Part shown: positions 17,449-30,399 of the stretch, piece by piece
How the letters are laid out: each line of letters begins with the position of its first letter
Numbering within the stretch: position 1 is the stretch's first letter
From: Pseudochelatococcus lubricantis
Lineage (GTDB): Bacteria; Pseudomonadota; Alphaproteobacteria; Rhizobiales; Beijerinckiaceae
DNA: 64,000 nt
Direction of reading: 5' to 3'
Assembly (NCBI RefSeq): GCF_011762225.1
Contig: NZ_JAASQI010000001.1
Coordinates: 558,001-622,000, forward strand
Position numbers and translations under genes: made by a program
Notes under the pieces: model-generated
Database searches by the model: none
What the model was told of the DNA's origin: nothing
The model's input: only the letters and a program-made list of their open reading frames with translations

Positions 17449-19719
17449 GTGTTCAGGTTCGGCAGGCCATCCCTTTCCAAGCGTCTGAAGCGCGCCGCGC
17501 TTGCTGTTGACTCGTGGCTGGACGCCTCCCTCTACAGCGCCGGTTCGGGGTTCGGGGAAATCTGGCAGAAGATCTCCGCGCGCATGGACAGGCTCGCCGT
17601 CACCGGCGTGCGGCGCGTGCTGGTGGAGTGCGCCAGCGAGGCGGCGACGCTGTCGGTGGCCGGCGGCATGCTGCTGCTGGCCTTCGCCCAGTCCGCCTTT
17701 CAGGAAACGAGCGACGACTGGCTGAAAAAGCCCGAGTTCGCCGTCACCTTTCTCGACCGTTACGGCAACGAGGTCGGGCGGCGCGGCATCCTGCACGACG
17801 ATTCGCTGGCGCTCGACGAATTTCCCGATGTGCTGATCAAGGCCGTGCTCGCCACGGAGGACAGGCGCTTCTACCAGCACTTCGGCATCGACGTCATCGG
17901 CACCATGCGTGCGTTGACTGCGAACGCGCAGGCGGATGGCGTGGTGCAGGGCGGCTCGTCCATCACCCAGCAGCTTGCGAAGAACCTGTTCCTGAGCAAC
18001 GAGCGCTCGATCGAGCGTAAGGTCAACGAGGCATTCCTGTCGCTCTGGCTGGAGTCGCGCCTGTCGAAGAACGACATCCTGAAGCTCTACCTCGACCGCG
18101 CCTATATGGGCGGCGGCACGTTCGGCGCGGCGGCGGCGGCGGAGTTCTATTTCGGCAAGTCGGTGCGCGACGTGACGCTGCCGGAGGCGGCGATGCTGGC
18201 GGGCCTGTTCAAGGCGCCGTCGAAGTACGCGCCCCACGTCAACCTGCCGACCGCCCGCGCCCGCGCTTCGGACGTGCTCGGCGCCATGGTCAACGCCGGC
18301 TTCATCAGCGACGGGCAGGCCGAAATCGCGCGGCGCAACCCGGCGACGCCGGTGGACCGAGAGCGGGACGCGAGCCCCGACTATTATCTCGACTGGGCTT
18401 TCGACGAAATCCGCGCCATGGCGCAGGAAGGCGCGCTGCGGGGCGAACGGGTGCTCATCGTCAAGACGCCGCTCGACATGTCCGTCCAGCATCTCGCGGA
18501 GACCTCGCTGGAGGAGGGCCTGCGCCAGGACGGCAAGCGCTGGGGCGTGAAGCAGGGGGCTATCGCGGTGCTCGATCCCGATGGCGCGGCGCGCGCCATG
18601 GTGGGCGGGCGCGACTATGGCGAAAGCCAGTTCAACCGCGCCACGCATGCGCTGCGCCAGCCGGGCTCCTCCTTCAAGCCCTTCGTCTACGCGGGCGCGA
18701 TGATGGACGGCCTCGTCACGCCGGACAGCACCATCGTCGACGGCCCGACCTGCATCGGCAACTGGTGCCCCAACAACTACAGCCGCGGCTATGCCGGCCG
18801 CATGACGCTGACGGCCGCGCTGCAGCGCTCCATCAACACGACGCCCGTGCGGCTCACCCTGATGATGGGCAAGGGCAACGCCCGCAACGGCCTCGCGCGC
18901 GTGATCGAGATGAGCCACGCCATGGGCATCACCACGGAGCTGCGCAACACCGCGCCGCTGCCCATCGGCGCGGAAGGCGTGCGGGTGCTCGACATGGCGG
19001 CGGGCTTCGCCGTGTTCGCCAACGGCGGCCTGCGCGCGAAGCCCTATGCGGCGGTGGAAATCCGCAACGGCCACGGCGACGTGATCTGGCGGCACGACCG
19101 CGACGCGGGTGAGCCCGCGCGCGTGCTGACGCCGGAGGTCGCGGCTGGTATGAACTTCATGATGAACAAGGTGGTGGAAGCCGGCACGGGCCGGCGTGCG
19201 CGCATCGAGGGCGTTCCCGTCGCGGGCAAGACCGGGACGACGAACGCCTACCGCGACGGCTGGTTCGTGGGCTTCACCGGCAATCTGGTGGCAAGTGTCT
19301 GGCTCGGCAACGACGACTACAAGCCCGCGAACCGCATGACCGGGGGCACGCTGCCGGCGCAGATATGGCAGATGATGATGGTGCGCGCCCATCGCGGGCT
19401 GACGCTGCGACCGATTCCCGGTGTCGACATGGTCCCGGCGGCCGCGACCGCGAGCGCGGCGGAGGCGGCGGAAGACGAAGCCGGCGCGCCGATCAACCTT
19501 TCCCGGCAGTCCTATGAGCTGCTGCAGGGCATGAACACGCTTTTCCACGAGGCATCCGCGACCCTGCCCGGCGGCACGGCGAAGGCGGCCGCGCAGGGCG
19601 ATGCAGCGATTCCGCGCGCGGGGGCGGGAACGGCCGCGGCCGCGGAGGCGCCCGAGGCGCTTCACCTCGCGGCGCGCAACGTCGCGGTGCCGGCACAGGC
19701 GGGCGAGGCGGCGCCATGA
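17449..19719 (+). CDS. Class A penicillin-binding protein (PBP1-type transglycosylase/transpeptidase)
   Basis: A 756-residue bifunctional peptidoglycan synthase. The GTG start at 17449 has GGGGAG nine bases upstream. One membrane segment lies at about 63-82, followed by the GT51 glycosyltransferase domain ([12 protein letters not shown] with the catalytic Glu near 137; [30 protein letters not shown]) and the transpeptidase domain with SSFK (407-410), SIN (461-463) and KTGTT (594-598). The C-terminal 110 residues are Ala-rich and unstructured. It differs from PBP1a in having no OB insert. It heads a co-directional run to the ABC-F gene, though a 111-base gap follows. Confidence 0.93.
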   Translation: MFRFGRPSLSKRLKRAALAVDSWLDASLYSAGSGFGEIWQKISARMDRLAVTGVRRVLVECASEAATLSVAGGMLLLAFAQSAFQETSDDWLKKPEFAVTFLDRYGNEVGRRGILHDDSLALDEFPDVLIKAVLATEDRRFYQHFGIDVIGTMRALTANAQADGVVQGGSSITQQLAKNLFLSNERSIERKVNEAFLSLWLESRLSKNDILKLYLDRAYMGGGTFGAAAAAEFYFGKSVRDVTLPEAAMLAGLFKAPSKYAPHVNLPTARARASDVLGAMVNAGFISDGQAEIARRNPATPVDRERDASPDYYLDWAFDEIRAMAQEGALRGERVLIVKTPLDMSVQHLAETSLEEGLRQDGKRWGVKQGAIAVLDPDGAARAMVGGRDYGESQFNRATHALRQPGSSFKPFVYAGAMMDGLVTPDSTIVDGPTCIGNWCPNNYSRGYAGRMTLTAALQRSINTTPVRLTLMMGKGNARNGLARVIEMSHAMGITTELRNTAPLPIGAEGVRVLDMAAGFAVFANGGLRAKPYAAVEIRNGHGDVIWRHDRDAGEPARVLTPEVAAGMNFMMNKVVEAGTGRRARIEGVPVAGKTGTTNAYRDGWFVGFTGNLVASVWLGNDDYKPANRMTGGTLPAQIWQMMMVRAHRGLTLRPIPGVDMVPAAATASAAEAAEDEAGAPINLSRQSYELLQGMNTLFHEASATLPGGTAKAAAQGDAAIPRAGAGTAAAAEAPEALHLAARNVAVPAQAGEAAP

Positions 19720-19830
19720 CGGCTGCCATGAGAGGCGCCACAAGGGGCGCCACGGGGCGGGACGGCCTGACACGCGCGGCGGCCGGGCGGTTCCGTGGCG
19801 GCGCGCGCTCCTTGGGCTTGCGTTGATTCC

Positions 19831-20409
19831 GTGCGCGTCATTCTCGCCATCCTCACCGCCCTTTTCATCGCCGCCGCGACCGGTCTCGGCTCGGCCTGGT
19901 ATCTGACGCGCGGCGAGCCGCCGCTCGGCGGGGTGCAGGTGGGGCCGTGGACGGCGTGGCCGGACGTCGGCTCGCCGGCCATCGATCCCTATGCGCGGGC
20001 GATCGTGGCGCGCACAGGGGCGCTGCCGCTCGGCGCGGGCGAGGGGCTTGCCCTCACCGCGACTCATGACAGCGAAGGGCGGGCGCTCGACGGCGCCTGC
20101 ACCTATTCCATGCGCGGCGCCCTGCCGCCCTCGCGGGCGTGGACGCTGACGGTCTACGATGCCGACGGCCGTTTGCCGGCCAACGACACCGGCCGCAACG
20201 GCTTCACCTCCTACGAGTTGCTGCGCCGCCCGGACGGCACGGCGGAAATCCTGCTCTCGCGCGCGGTCGAGCCGGGCAACTGGCTGATGCTGCCGCAGAC
20301 GCAGCGCTTTTCCCTCATGCTGCGCCTCTACAGCGCACCGCTTGCCGCGATCACTGGCGCCGTGGAGGCGGCGGCGCTGCTCGCCATCGACAGGCTGGCC
20401 TGCCCGTGA
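19831..20409 (+). CDS. DUF1214 domain-containing membrane-anchored protein
   Basis: A 192-residue protein with one N-terminal membrane segment (VILAILTALFIAAATGLGSAWYL). I prefer the GTG at 19831 because it places a short basic N-region before the helix; an upstream GTG at 19795 is possible. The DUF1214 part shows WPDVGSPAIDPYARAIVARTG, then WTLTVYDADGRLPANDTGRNGFTSYEL and LSRAVEPGNWLMLP. The family often occurs with DUF1254, as here with the next gene 24 bases downstream; the function is unknown, though the pair is exported or membrane-bound. Confidence 0.85.
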   Translation: MRVILAILTALFIAAATGLGSAWYLTRGEPPLGGVQVGPWTAWPDVGSPAIDPYARAIVARTGALPLGAGEGLALTATHDSEGRALDGACTYSMRGALPPSRAWTLTVYDADGRLPANDTGRNGFTSYELLRRPDGTAEILLSRAVEPGNWLMLPQTQRFSLMLRLYSAPLAAITGAVEAAALLAIDRLACP

Positions 20410-20433
20410 GATCGTGACGATGAAAGCGCGCGC

Positions 20434-21087
20434 ATGAAGAGCACCAGAGTCCTCAAGCCCAACATCCCGGGCGGCCCGGCGCGCCGGTCGGCGCGCGGCG
20501 GGCGCTTGCGGCGGGCGGTGGCGTGGCTGACGAGCACGATGCTTTATGCGCTGGCGCTCGGTCTCGCGCTTGGCGGGCTCGTTCACATCGTGACCGTGTT
20601 CGCCATCCCGCTGGTGGGATCGAGCGACGCCGTCAGCCGTCTGTCGCGCGAGTTGGCGCCGGATGTGCCATCCGCGCAGACGGGGGAAATCGGCGCTGGC
20701 GGCTTCGTGCCGCCGTGGCCCGACCCCGCTTTCGTCACCACCTATTGCCGCTTCGACCTGACGCGCGGCCCGCAGCGGATCAGCGCCCGTGCCGGCGACG
20801 GATTCGCCGGCCTTTCGCTGCACGGGCAGGGCGGCGGCGTGCTTTATGCGGTGACGGACGAAATCGCGCAGGACGGCGAGCTGGTACTGCTGGTGCTCAC
20901 GCCCGAGCAGGCCGCTGACGACCCGGGCGAGGCCGGCGCCGAGGTGCGTTTCGTCGCGCCGGTGAACCGGGGCATCGCGACGACCACGGGCCTCGCCGTC
21001 TATCGCGTGCTGGCGCCGCTGCCGAGCCTGCGGGAAAAGGCGCGCGAGACGGCTGCGTCGCTTCGCTGCGAGGAAGCGGCGCCCTGA
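20434..21087 (+). CDS. DUF1254 domain-containing membrane protein
   Basis: A 217-residue partner of the preceding gene. The N-terminal 30 residues are basic, then one membrane helix (TMLYALALGLALGGLVHIVTVFAIP) precedes a periplasmic domain with FVPPWPDPAFVTTYCRFDLTRGPQRI, SLHGQGGGVLYAVTDE and PSLREKARETAASLRC near the end. This short DUF1254 form together with DUF1214 is a two-gene unit conserved in Hyphomicrobiales. No catalytic motif is visible and the role is unknown. Confidence 0.83.
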   Translation: MKSTRVLKPNIPGGPARRSARGGRLRRAVAWLTSTMLYALALGLALGGLVHIVTVFAIPLVGSSDAVSRLSRELAPDVPSAQTGEIGAGGFVPPWPDPAFVTTYCRFDLTRGPQRISARAGDGFAGLSLHGQGGGVLYAVTDEIAQDGELVLLVLTPEQAADDPGEAGAEVRFVAPVNRGIATTTGLAVYRVLAPLPSLREKARETAASLRCEEAAP

Positions 21088-21133
21088 CGCGCGCGCCTCT
21101 GGCAAACCGCCGCGATCCGGGGTATGGAGGCGC

Positions 21134-22944
<1,811 letters not shown>

Positions 22945-22945
<1 letters not shown>

Positions 22946-23799
22946 TGCCGGAGGCCGTTCCCGCCGCCATCCGCATCGACCGGCCGGACGATCCCCGCAT
23001 CGCCGCTTACACGGACATCCGCGAGCGCGATCTCGTTGGCCGTGGCCGGCGCTTCGTCGCGGAGGGCGAAACGGTTCTCGCCGTGTTGCTGCGCCAGAGG
23101 CTGCACGCCATCGAATCGCTGTTCATCCTGGACAAGCGCCTGCCGCTGCTCGCCGGTCTGCTGGCGCGCCTGCCGGACGGCGTGCCGCTCTACACGGCGA
23201 GCCGGGAGGTGATGGACGCCGTTGCCGGCTTCCCCATCCATCGGGGCATTCTCGCGGTGGGGCGGCGTGGCGAGCCCGGGGAAGCAGGGGCGTTTCTCTC
23301 CCGCCTGCCGGAACGGGCGCTCGCGGTCGGGCTCGTGGGGCTTGCGAACCACGACAACGTCGGCGGCATCTTCCGCAACGCGGCCGCCTTCGGCGCAGAT
23401 GCGGTTCTGCTCGACGGGACGAGTTGCGACCCGCTTTATCGCAAGGCGATCCGCGTGTCGGTGGGCGGGGCGCTCTGCGTGCCGTTCTTCCGCGCCGCCT
23501 CCGCCCACGCGCTGGTCGATGTTCTGGAAGGCGCCGGGTTCGCTGTGCTGGCCTTCAGCCCGCGTGGGAGGGAAGAACTGTCGGCGCTCACGCCGCCGGC
23601 GCGCGCCGCGCTGCTGCTCGGCACCGAGGGGCCCGGTCTGCCCGACGACGTGCTGGCACGCTGCCGCACGGTCTCGATCCCGATGCACGGTGCGTTCGAT
23701 TCGCTCAATGTCGCGACCACGAGCGGCATCGCCTTGCACCACCTCGCCCTGCACCACTTGGCCCTGCACCACCCGGTCAGCCGTTCAGCGCCGCGTTGA
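22945..23799 (+). CDS. TrmH/SpoU family RNA 2'-O-methyltransferase
   Basis: A 284-residue SPOUT enzyme using S-adenosylmethionine. The start at 22945 shares its A with the ABC-F stop. An N-terminal L30e-like RNA-binding part (to about 110) is followed by the knotted domain: motif 1 LVGLANHDNVGGIFRNAAAFGAD, motif 2 LLLGTEGPGL, motif 3 HGAFDSLNVATTSGIALHHL. The tail LHHLALHHLALHHP comes from three tandem 15-bp units and extends beyond the usual family end. Its last 23 bases overlap the convergent HD-hydrolase gene. The RNA target (tRNA or rRNA) is not determined. Confidence 0.9.
23731..23775 (+). repeat. Three tandem 15-bp units at the 3' end of the SpoU gene
   Basis: Units start at 23731, 23746 and 23761, each of the form gcc(c/t)tgcaccac plus three variable bases. 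They encode LHHLA repeats that lengthen the methyltransferase C-terminus and end two bases before the convergent gene's stop codon. Confidence 0.85.
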
Positions 23800-24385
23800 A
23801 GTGAGCGAGGAAGCGCGCCTTGGCGGTTTCCGCGTCCCACGGCTGCAGGAAATCCTCGCCGCCCCGTGGCAGCGGCACGATCTTGCCGAAGAAGCCGCGC
23901 GCCTCATCGAGATCGAAGCCGGCCAGCCGCGTCGCCTCGTAGAAGGCGGCTGCCCGGTCCGCGCGCTTGATGGCCCCCGCCAGCGCCGGCGACGGCTGCG
24001 GCGGCAGGCCGAAGCGGATGTGGATGGCTGCGAGCAGCCGCTTCTCGACGTCGCGGTAGCTGTCACCGAGCACGGCCTTGAAGGGCGAGATGATGTCACC
24101 GACCACGTATTCCGCGCCGTCGTGCAACAGCACGGCCAGCCGCGCCTCACGGGTCAGCGCCGGGTCGGCGGCGGCATCGGCGAACAGTTCCACCAGCAGC
24201 GTGTGCTGGGCGACGGAGAAGATATGCGCGCCCTTTGTCTGCCCGTTCCAGCGCGCGACGCGGGCAAGGCCGTGGGCGATATCCTCGATCTCGACGTCGA
24301 GCGGGGAGGGATCGATCAGGTCGAGCCGGCGGCCGGACAGCATCCGCTGCCATACGCGCGGCGTCCTGGAGGGGCGGGCGGCCAT
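23777..24385 (-). CDS. HD-domain hydrolase, YfbR/5'-nucleotidase-like
   Basis: A 202-residue cytoplasmic protein. The start at 24385 is two bases past the tag stop codon. The HD metal site is spread over HIFSVAQHTLLV (His), LAVLLHDGAEYVVGDIISPFK (HD pair plus the family's E-x2-x2-D region) and a later Asp in the IKRADRAA segment, the arrangement seen in YfbR-type deoxynucleotide 5'-nucleotidases. Substrates are therefore probably nucleoside monophosphates, but this is inference. It is the last gene of the argG-ygfZ-tag run. Confidence 0.85.
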   Translation of the reverse strand: MAARPSRTPRVWQRMLSGRRLDLIDPSPLDVEIEDIAHGLARVARWNGQTKGAHIFSVAQHTLLVELFADAAADPALTREARLAVLLHDGAEYVVGDIISPFKAVLGDSYRDVEKRLLAAIHIRFGLPPQPSPALAGAIKRADRAAAFYEATRLAGFDLDEARGFFGKIVPLPRGGEDFLQPWDAETAKARFLAHFNAALNG

Positions 24386-24387
24386 GG

Positions 24388-25017
24388 TCAGCAGCGAGGC
24401 GGAAGGGCGAGAGCGGCGCATTCGGCATGGCGGCAGCAATCGACCATGTGGTCGTTCACCATGCCGACCGCCTGCATGAAGGCATAGGTGATGGTCGGGC
24501 CGCAGAATTTGAAACCGGCCTGCTTCAGCGCCTTCGCCATCTTCTGCGACTGTTCCGTCTCCGCCGGCACGTCCGCGCGATTGCGGAAATGATTGATGCG
24601 CGGGCGGCCGTCGACGAAATCCCACAGGAAATCGCTGAAGGAACCGCGCTCCTGGATCGCCAGCCAGACGCGCGCGCTCTCGACTGTGCCGTTGATCTTG
24701 GCGCGGTTGCGCACGATGCCGGCGTCCTGCATCAGCGCCTCGACCTTCGCGGCGTCGAAGCGCGCGATCGTTCCGGGATCGAAATCGGCGAAGGCGGCGC
24801 GGAAGTTGTCACGCTTGCGCAGGATGGTGATCCACGACAGGCCCGCCTGAAAGCCGTCCAGAATGAGCTTTTCGAACAGCGCCCGGTCGTCGTATTCCGG
24901 CACGCCCCATTCCTCGTCGTGGTAGGCGACGTAGAGCGGGTCCTCGCCCGGCCAGAGGCAGCGGCTCCTGCCGTCCGGGTGCAGCTTCACGAAATCGCTG
25001 GCGGGCAGGTCAGTCAT
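24388..25017 (-). CDS. tag: DNA-3-methyladenine glycosylase I
   Basis: A 209-residue base-excision repair enzyme that removes 3-methyladenine from alkylated DNA. Family blocks: RCLWPGEDPLYVAYHDEEWGVP, LFEKLILDGFQAGLSWITILRKRDNFRAAFADFDP, then IVRNRAKI, and the C-terminal KFCGPTITYAFMQAVGMVNDHMVDCCRH. The zinc ligands (early Cys and the His/Cys of the C-terminal VNDH..DCCRH motif) are intact. Its start overlaps the ygfZ end by eight bases, and the HD gene starts two bases after its stop, so these three are translated from one message. Confidence 0.95.
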   Translation of the reverse strand: MTDLPASDFVKLHPDGRSRCLWPGEDPLYVAYHDEEWGVPEYDDRALFEKLILDGFQAGLSWITILRKRDNFRAAFADFDPGTIARFDAAKVEALMQDAGIVRNRAKINGTVESARVWLAIQERGSFSDFLWDFVDGRPRINHFRNRADVPAETEQSQKMAKALKQAGFKFCGPTITYAFMQAVGMVNDHMVDCCRHAECAALALPPRC

Positions 25018-25885
25018 GCGGGGGCTCTTCCTCGCCGGGGAAGGGGAAGCGGATGAAGGCGGGCTTGTCGAGGGTCAGCGCGACGCCGTCCGCCGTCACC
25101 GGCTCGCCGGCGGCGATGGCCTCCGCCGCCCTGTCGAGGCGCAGGCTCGCCAGCGCCCGGCCCGGGATGGCCGTGCCGACGCGGCCGGAAACCTTGCCGC
25201 CCGTCAGCACGTCAGCCCCTTCGGCGGGGCCGGCGCCCTCGAACGTGACGGGCACGATGCGCGTGCGCGCCGTCTTGCGGTGGTGCATGCGCGAGACGAC
25301 CTCCTGCCCCACGTAGCAGCCCTTGTCGAAGGCGACGCCCTGCAACTGGTCCATCAGCACCTCGTGCGGAAAGGCATCGCCCCACGGGAAGTCCTTTCCG
25401 CCCTCCGGCACGCCGAGCCGCACGCGGTGCGCGTGCCACGCCGCCGCGTCATCGCCCAGCGCCGCGACGCGCTCGCGCTCCGCGACGATCCGCGTGCCGA
25501 GTTCCGCCAGCCGCGGGTCGGTGAAGGCGATGCCGAGCCCCGCCGGCGGCGCGTCGTCGCCCCAGACGACGCCGACGCCCAATGTCTCCGACAGATCCTC
25601 GACGATGACCTTCGCACGCAACTTGTAGAAATTCAGCCGTCTGGCCAGCGTCTCGGCCTGATCGCGCGCGACGTCGAGCAGGAAGCCGCCGCCGCGCTCG
25701 TCCGGCATGGCGACGGCGAGGCCGTCGAACAGGATCTTGCCCTGCGGCGTCAGCAGCCCGAACCAGCGCGCCTCGCCGGGCGCCAGATTCTCGACGTGGC
25801 TGGTGACGAGGTTCTGGAGAAAATGGCGGGCTTCCTCGCCCACCACCTTCACCACGCCCCTGTCCGCAAGGAAAGTCTTCGGCAT
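25010..25885 (-). CDS. ygfZ: YgfZ/IbaA57 family folate-binding protein
   Basis: A 291-residue GcvT-like protein needed for maturation or repair of some iron-sulphur enzymes, acting with tetrahydrofolate. The start at 25885 (MPKTFLADRGVVKVVG) lies just after argG; the open frame farther up reads through argG antisense-register sequence and is not real. The diagnostic K-G-C-Y-x-G-Q-E motif is present (DKGCYVGQEVVSRMHHR), preceded by LGVPEGGKDFPWGDAFPHE and LMDQLQGVAFDKG. A C-terminal beta-barrel follows. Confidence 0.93.
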   Translation of the reverse strand: MPKTFLADRGVVKVVGEEARHFLQNLVTSHVENLAPGEARWFGLLTPQGKILFDGLAVAMPDERGGGFLLDVARDQAETLARRLNFYKLRAKVIVEDLSETLGVGVVWGDDAPPAGLGIAFTDPRLAELGTRIVAERERVAALGDDAAAWHAHRVRLGVPEGGKDFPWGDAFPHEVLMDQLQGVAFDKGCYVGQEVVSRMHHRKTARTRIVPVTFEGAGPAEGADVLTGGKVSGRVGTAIPGRALASLRLDRAAEAIAAGEPVTADGVALTLDKPAFIRFPFPGEEEPPHD

Positions 25886-25889
25886 GGGA

Positions 25890-27134
<1,245 letters not shown>

Positions 27135-27311
27135 GCGGCGGGCGACCCTCGCCGGGGGGTTTTATTGTCGTTGCCGGATTCCGGCCCTCATTGCGATCCG
27201 GCGACTATAGTAACACCGGCGCCGCGCGCAACCCTCCACTTCAAAGATGACCTTTGCGGCGGTCTCTGCTAGGAGGCTGCGAGAACCAGTCCGCCGGAAG
27301 GAAAGCCGCTC

Positions 27312-28688
27312 ATGTCCGCCGCACCGCATGCCGCCCCCGCGCCTCTCGCCGCCCGTCCCTCCGGCCCGCTCGCGGGCCGCGCGCGCATTCCCGGCGACAA
27401 GTCGATCTCGCACCGGGCGCTGCTGTTCGGCCTGCTCGCCATCGGCGAGACCAGCGTGACCGGCCTGCTCGAAGGCGAGGACGTGCTGCGCACGGCGGAT
27501 GCGGTGCGCGCGCTCGGCGGTGTCGCGGAGCGGCTGGGCGAGGGCGAATGGCGGGTCGTGGGCGTCGGCATCGGCGGCCTGCAGCAGCCCGCGGGTGTGC
27601 TCGACTTCGGCAATGCGGGCACGGGTTCTCGGCTCACCATGGGCGTCGCCGCCAGCCATCCGATCACCGCGACCTTCGACGGAGACGCCTCGTTGCGCAA
27701 GCGGCCGATGCGGCGCATCGTCGATCCGCTGGTGCGCATGGGGGCCGAGGTCGTGTCGGAGGCCGAGGGCGGGCGGCTGCCGTTGACGATTCGCGGCCCG
27801 CGCGAGACGGCGCCGATCGTCTATGAAACGCCGGTGCCCTCCGCCCAGATCAAGTCGGCCGTGCTGCTCGCGGGGCTCAACGCGCCCGGCAAGACCACGG
27901 TGATCGAGCAGGAAGCCTCGCGCGATCACACGGAGCGCCTGTTGCGCCACTTCGGCGCGGAGGTCGTCGTGGAGCCGCACGGCCAACACGGCAGGCGCAT
28001 CACGCTCACCGGCCAGCCGGAACTGCGCGCGGCGCCCATCGCCGTGCCTGCCGATCCATCCTCCGCCGCCTTCCCGCTGGTTGCGGCGCTCATCGTGCCG
28101 GGCTCCGACATTGTGCTCGACAACGTGATGGTCAACCCGCTGCGCACCGGCCTGTTCGCCACCCTGCGCGAGATGGGGGCGGATATCGAGGAGCTGAACG
28201 CGCGAGAGGAAGGTGGCGAGACCGTCGCGGACCTGCGCGTGCGCGCGGGCACCCTGCGGGGCGTCGATGTGCCGGCCGAACGCGCGCCTTCCATGATCGA
28301 CGAATATCCGGTGCTGGCCGTGGCGGCCGCCTTCGCTTCGGGCGAGACGCGCATGCGCGGCCTGCACGAGCTGCGCGTGAAGGAATCGGACCGCCTGCAA
28401 GCCGTCGCGGACGGGCTGGCGGCGGCGGGCGTCGGCGTGCGCATCGAGGGCGACGATCTTATCGTCACCGGCGGCAACGGCGAGGTGCGTGGCGGCGGCA
28501 CGGCGGCGACGCATCTCGATCATCGCATCGCCATGGCGTTCCTGGTGCTGGGGCTCGCCGCGCGCGCGGGCATGCGCGTCGACGACGGCACCATGATCGC
28601 CACCAGCTTCCCGACCTTCGTGCCGCTGATGCGCGAACTCGGCGGCGACATCGACGCCGGACTGCAGGGTGGGGGAGCCGGCGCATGA
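27312..28688 (+). CDS. aroA: 3-phosphoshikimate 1-carboxyvinyltransferase (class II EPSP synthase)
   Basis: A 458-residue shikimate-pathway enzyme. GGAAGGAAAG precedes the start. The sequence follows the CP4-type class II pattern: [28 protein letters not shown], the [14 protein letters not shown] block, [42 protein letters not shown] and [15 protein letters not shown]. In the phosphoenolpyruvate loop it has GNAGTGSR (Gly at residue 103), not the Ala found there in glyphosate-tolerant CP4, so I would expect ordinary sensitivity at that position. It overlaps cmk by four bases. Confidence 0.96.
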   Translation: MSAAPHAAPAPLAARPSGPLAGRARIPGDKSISHRALLFGLLAIGETSVTGLLEGEDVLRTADAVRALGGVAERLGEGEWRVVGVGIGGLQQPAGVLDFGNAGTGSRLTMGVAASHPITATFDGDASLRKRPMRRIVDPLVRMGAEVVSEAEGGRLPLTIRGPRETAPIVYETPVPSAQIKSAVLLAGLNAPGKTTVIEQEASRDHTERLLRHFGAEVVVEPHGQHGRRITLTGQPELRAAPIAVPADPSSAAFPLVAALIVPGSDIVLDNVMVNPLRTGLFATLREMGADIEELNAREEGGETVADLRVRAGTLRGVDVPAERAPSMIDEYPVLAVAAAFASGETRMRGLHELRVKESDRLQAVADGLAAAGVGVRIEGDDLIVTGGNGEVRGGGTAATHLDHRIAMAFLVLGLAARAGMRVDDGTMIATSFPTFVPLMRELGGDIDAGLQGGGAGA

Positions 28689-29329
28689 TCATCGCCATCG
28701 ATGGTCCGGCCGCCTCGGGCAAGGGGACGCTCGCGAAAAGGCTCGCCGCGCATTTCGGCCTGCCGCATCTCGACACCGGCATGCTCTATCGCGGCGTCGC
28801 GCGGCAGATGCTGGACGAAGGCGCGCGTCTTGACGACGTCGACGCCGCGGCGGGGTTCGCCCTGAGTTTCGAGCCGGGCCTGATCGATGACGAGCGCCTG
28901 CGCGGCCGTGAGATGGGTGAGGCGGCATCCGTCGTCGCCGCGCATCCGCCCGTGCGCGCGGCGCTGCTCGCCCTGCAGCGCGCCTTCGCCGAGCAGCCGG
29001 GCGGCGCAGTGCTCGACGGGCGCGACATTGGCACGGTGATCTGCCCGGGGGCGGACATCAAGCTGTTCGTGACCGCGACCCCCGAGGTGCGGGCGCGGCG
29101 GCGGGCGCTGGAACTCGCGGGACGCGGCGAGCCCGTCGACGAAGCCGCGATCCTCCTGGACATCCGCCAACGCGATGCCCGCGATTCGCAGCGCGACGCC
29201 GCTCCGCTCGTAAAGGCGGACGATGCCGTGGTGATCGATACGTCGGCGCTCGACGTGGCGGGCGTTGTGGCGTCGGCGCTCGCCATCATCGAGGGCAAGA
29301 GGCACCGGATCATTTCATCGTTTCAGTGA
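28685..29329 (+). CDS. cmk: Cytidylate kinase
   Basis: A 214-residue NMP kinase that phosphorylates CMP and dCMP. The P-loop [10 protein letters not shown] is at residues 6-15, [11 protein letters not shown] is the CMP-binding segment and [21 protein letters not shown] the core; [15 protein letters not shown] is the lid. The ATGA overlap with aroA indicates coupled translation; the aroA-cmk pair, normally followed by rpsA in this order, ends here at a stem-loop that includes its stop codon, and rpsA is not next to it. Confidence 0.95.
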   Translation: MIIAIDGPAASGKGTLAKRLAAHFGLPHLDTGMLYRGVARQMLDEGARLDDVDAAAGFALSFEPGLIDDERLRGREMGEAASVVAAHPPVRAALLALQRAFAEQPGGAVLDGRDIGTVICPGADIKLFVTATPEVRARRRALELAGRGEPVDEAAILLDIRQRDARDSQRDAAPLVKADDAVVIDTSALDVAGVVASALAIIEGKRHRIISSFQ

Positions 29330-29339
29330 AACGATCCGG
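29305..29339. terminator. Stem-loop at the cmk stop codon
   Basis: ccggatc (29305-29311) pairs with gatccgg (29333-29339), and after one mismatch tttca/tgaaa continues the stem to a seven-base loop. The cmk stop (29327-29329) is within the right arm. It lies between convergent cmk and the CorA-type gene and could end transcription in both directions; there is no T-run. Confidence 0.6.
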
Positions 29340-29352
29340 AGGCGCGCCACTC

Positions 29353-30399
29353 TCACCGGCTCCCGACGAACCGCCGCAGGATGTAATAGGTGCCGGCGAT
29401 GCTGAGCAGCAGGAGCAGTACGCTCCACCAGAAGCCGCCGCGCGTTTCCGTCAGCGGCAGGTTGGCGACGTTCATGCCGAAGATGCCGGCGATCAGCGCG
29501 GGCGGCATGAAGAAGGTCGTCATCATGGTGACGATATAGAGGCTGCGGTTCGATTCGTTGGCGATGCGGGTCGAGATTTCATCCTGGAGTATCTTGGCGC
29601 GGCCCTGTTCCGAGACCGTGTCATGATCGAGGACGTCGAGCCGTTCCACATAGACATGCAGCGCCCTGCGCCGGTCGTCGGGCGGCATCGCCGTTTCCGC
29701 GCACTCGACCTGGAAAACCGTCTGCCGCAGGATCAGCGTCTGGCGATGGACGCGCGCCATGGCGCGGCGCAGGGGACCGAGCAACTGGGTGGTGTTGGCC
29801 TTCATCCGCTCGCTCAGCACGTGGTCCTCGATGTCGTCCAGCTCGTCGGAGGCGGCGGCGCTCGCCGCCTCCAGCCGCTGCGTGATCTGGCCGACGAGCG
29901 CGCCGAGGAGGATGACCGGCGTGGCGAAGTGCTGGCCCTTGTCTGTCGCGGCGACGACCTCCGCGACGGCCGCGACTTTCCGCCGCCGCCCGGTGATGAT
30001 GAAATCCGCGCCCACGAGGCATTGCAGGAACGTCATTTCGTCGGTCGGCGTATCGAAGTTCAGCGCGCTGTCGGGCAGGCTGAAGTTCAGCACGCCGTCC
30101 TGGCAGGCCACGGATCGGCGGCCAGTGCTGGTGATGAAACGCTGGCGCAACGGCTCCGGCACGAAGGGCAGCCCGCCGATCCAGTTTCGCGCCCGCGTAT
30201 CGACGAGATCGACGTGAATCCAGACGAAGCCGCGCGTGCCGTCCTCGTCGGCGGGGCAGAGGAGCGTGTCGAGGGCCAGCGCCGGCGGATCCTCTTCCCT
30301 GATGCCGTCCCAATGCGCCTGGCCGTTGCCGTCGAAGCGGCACAGCCACATGGTATCGCGCGTGTCGCTGATGATCGTGGCCAGTGGTGTCTGCTGCAT
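29353..30399 (-). CDS. CorA/ZntB family divalent cation transporter
   Basis: A 348-residue inner-membrane transporter. I start at 30399 (MQQTPLATIISDTRD); the upstream frame is not conserved-looking. A long cytoplasmic funnel domain is followed by two C-terminal helices, the first ending in the pore motif GMNVANLPL (G-M-N) and the second running to RRFVGSR. The sequence DTMWLCRFDGNGQAHW and FVWIHVDLVD near the N-terminus is more like ZntB (zinc/proton transport) than CorA (magnesium), but the ion is not certain. It is convergent with cmk. Confidence 0.88.
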   Translation of the reverse strand: MQQTPLATIISDTRDTMWLCRFDGNGQAHWDGIREEDPPALALDTLLCPADEDGTRGFVWIHVDLVDTRARNWIGGLPFVPEPLRQRFITSTGRRSVACQDGVLNFSLPDSALNFDTPTDEMTFLQCLVGADFIITGRRRKVAAVAEVVAATDKGQHFATPVILLGALVGQITQRLEAASAAASDELDDIEDHVLSERMKANTTQLLGPLRRAMARVHRQTLILRQTVFQVECAETAMPPDDRRRALHVYVERLDVLDHDTVSEQGRAKILQDEISTRIANESNRSLYIVTMMTTFFMPPALIAGIFGMNVANLPLTETRGGFWWSVLLLLLSIAGTYYILRRFVGSR

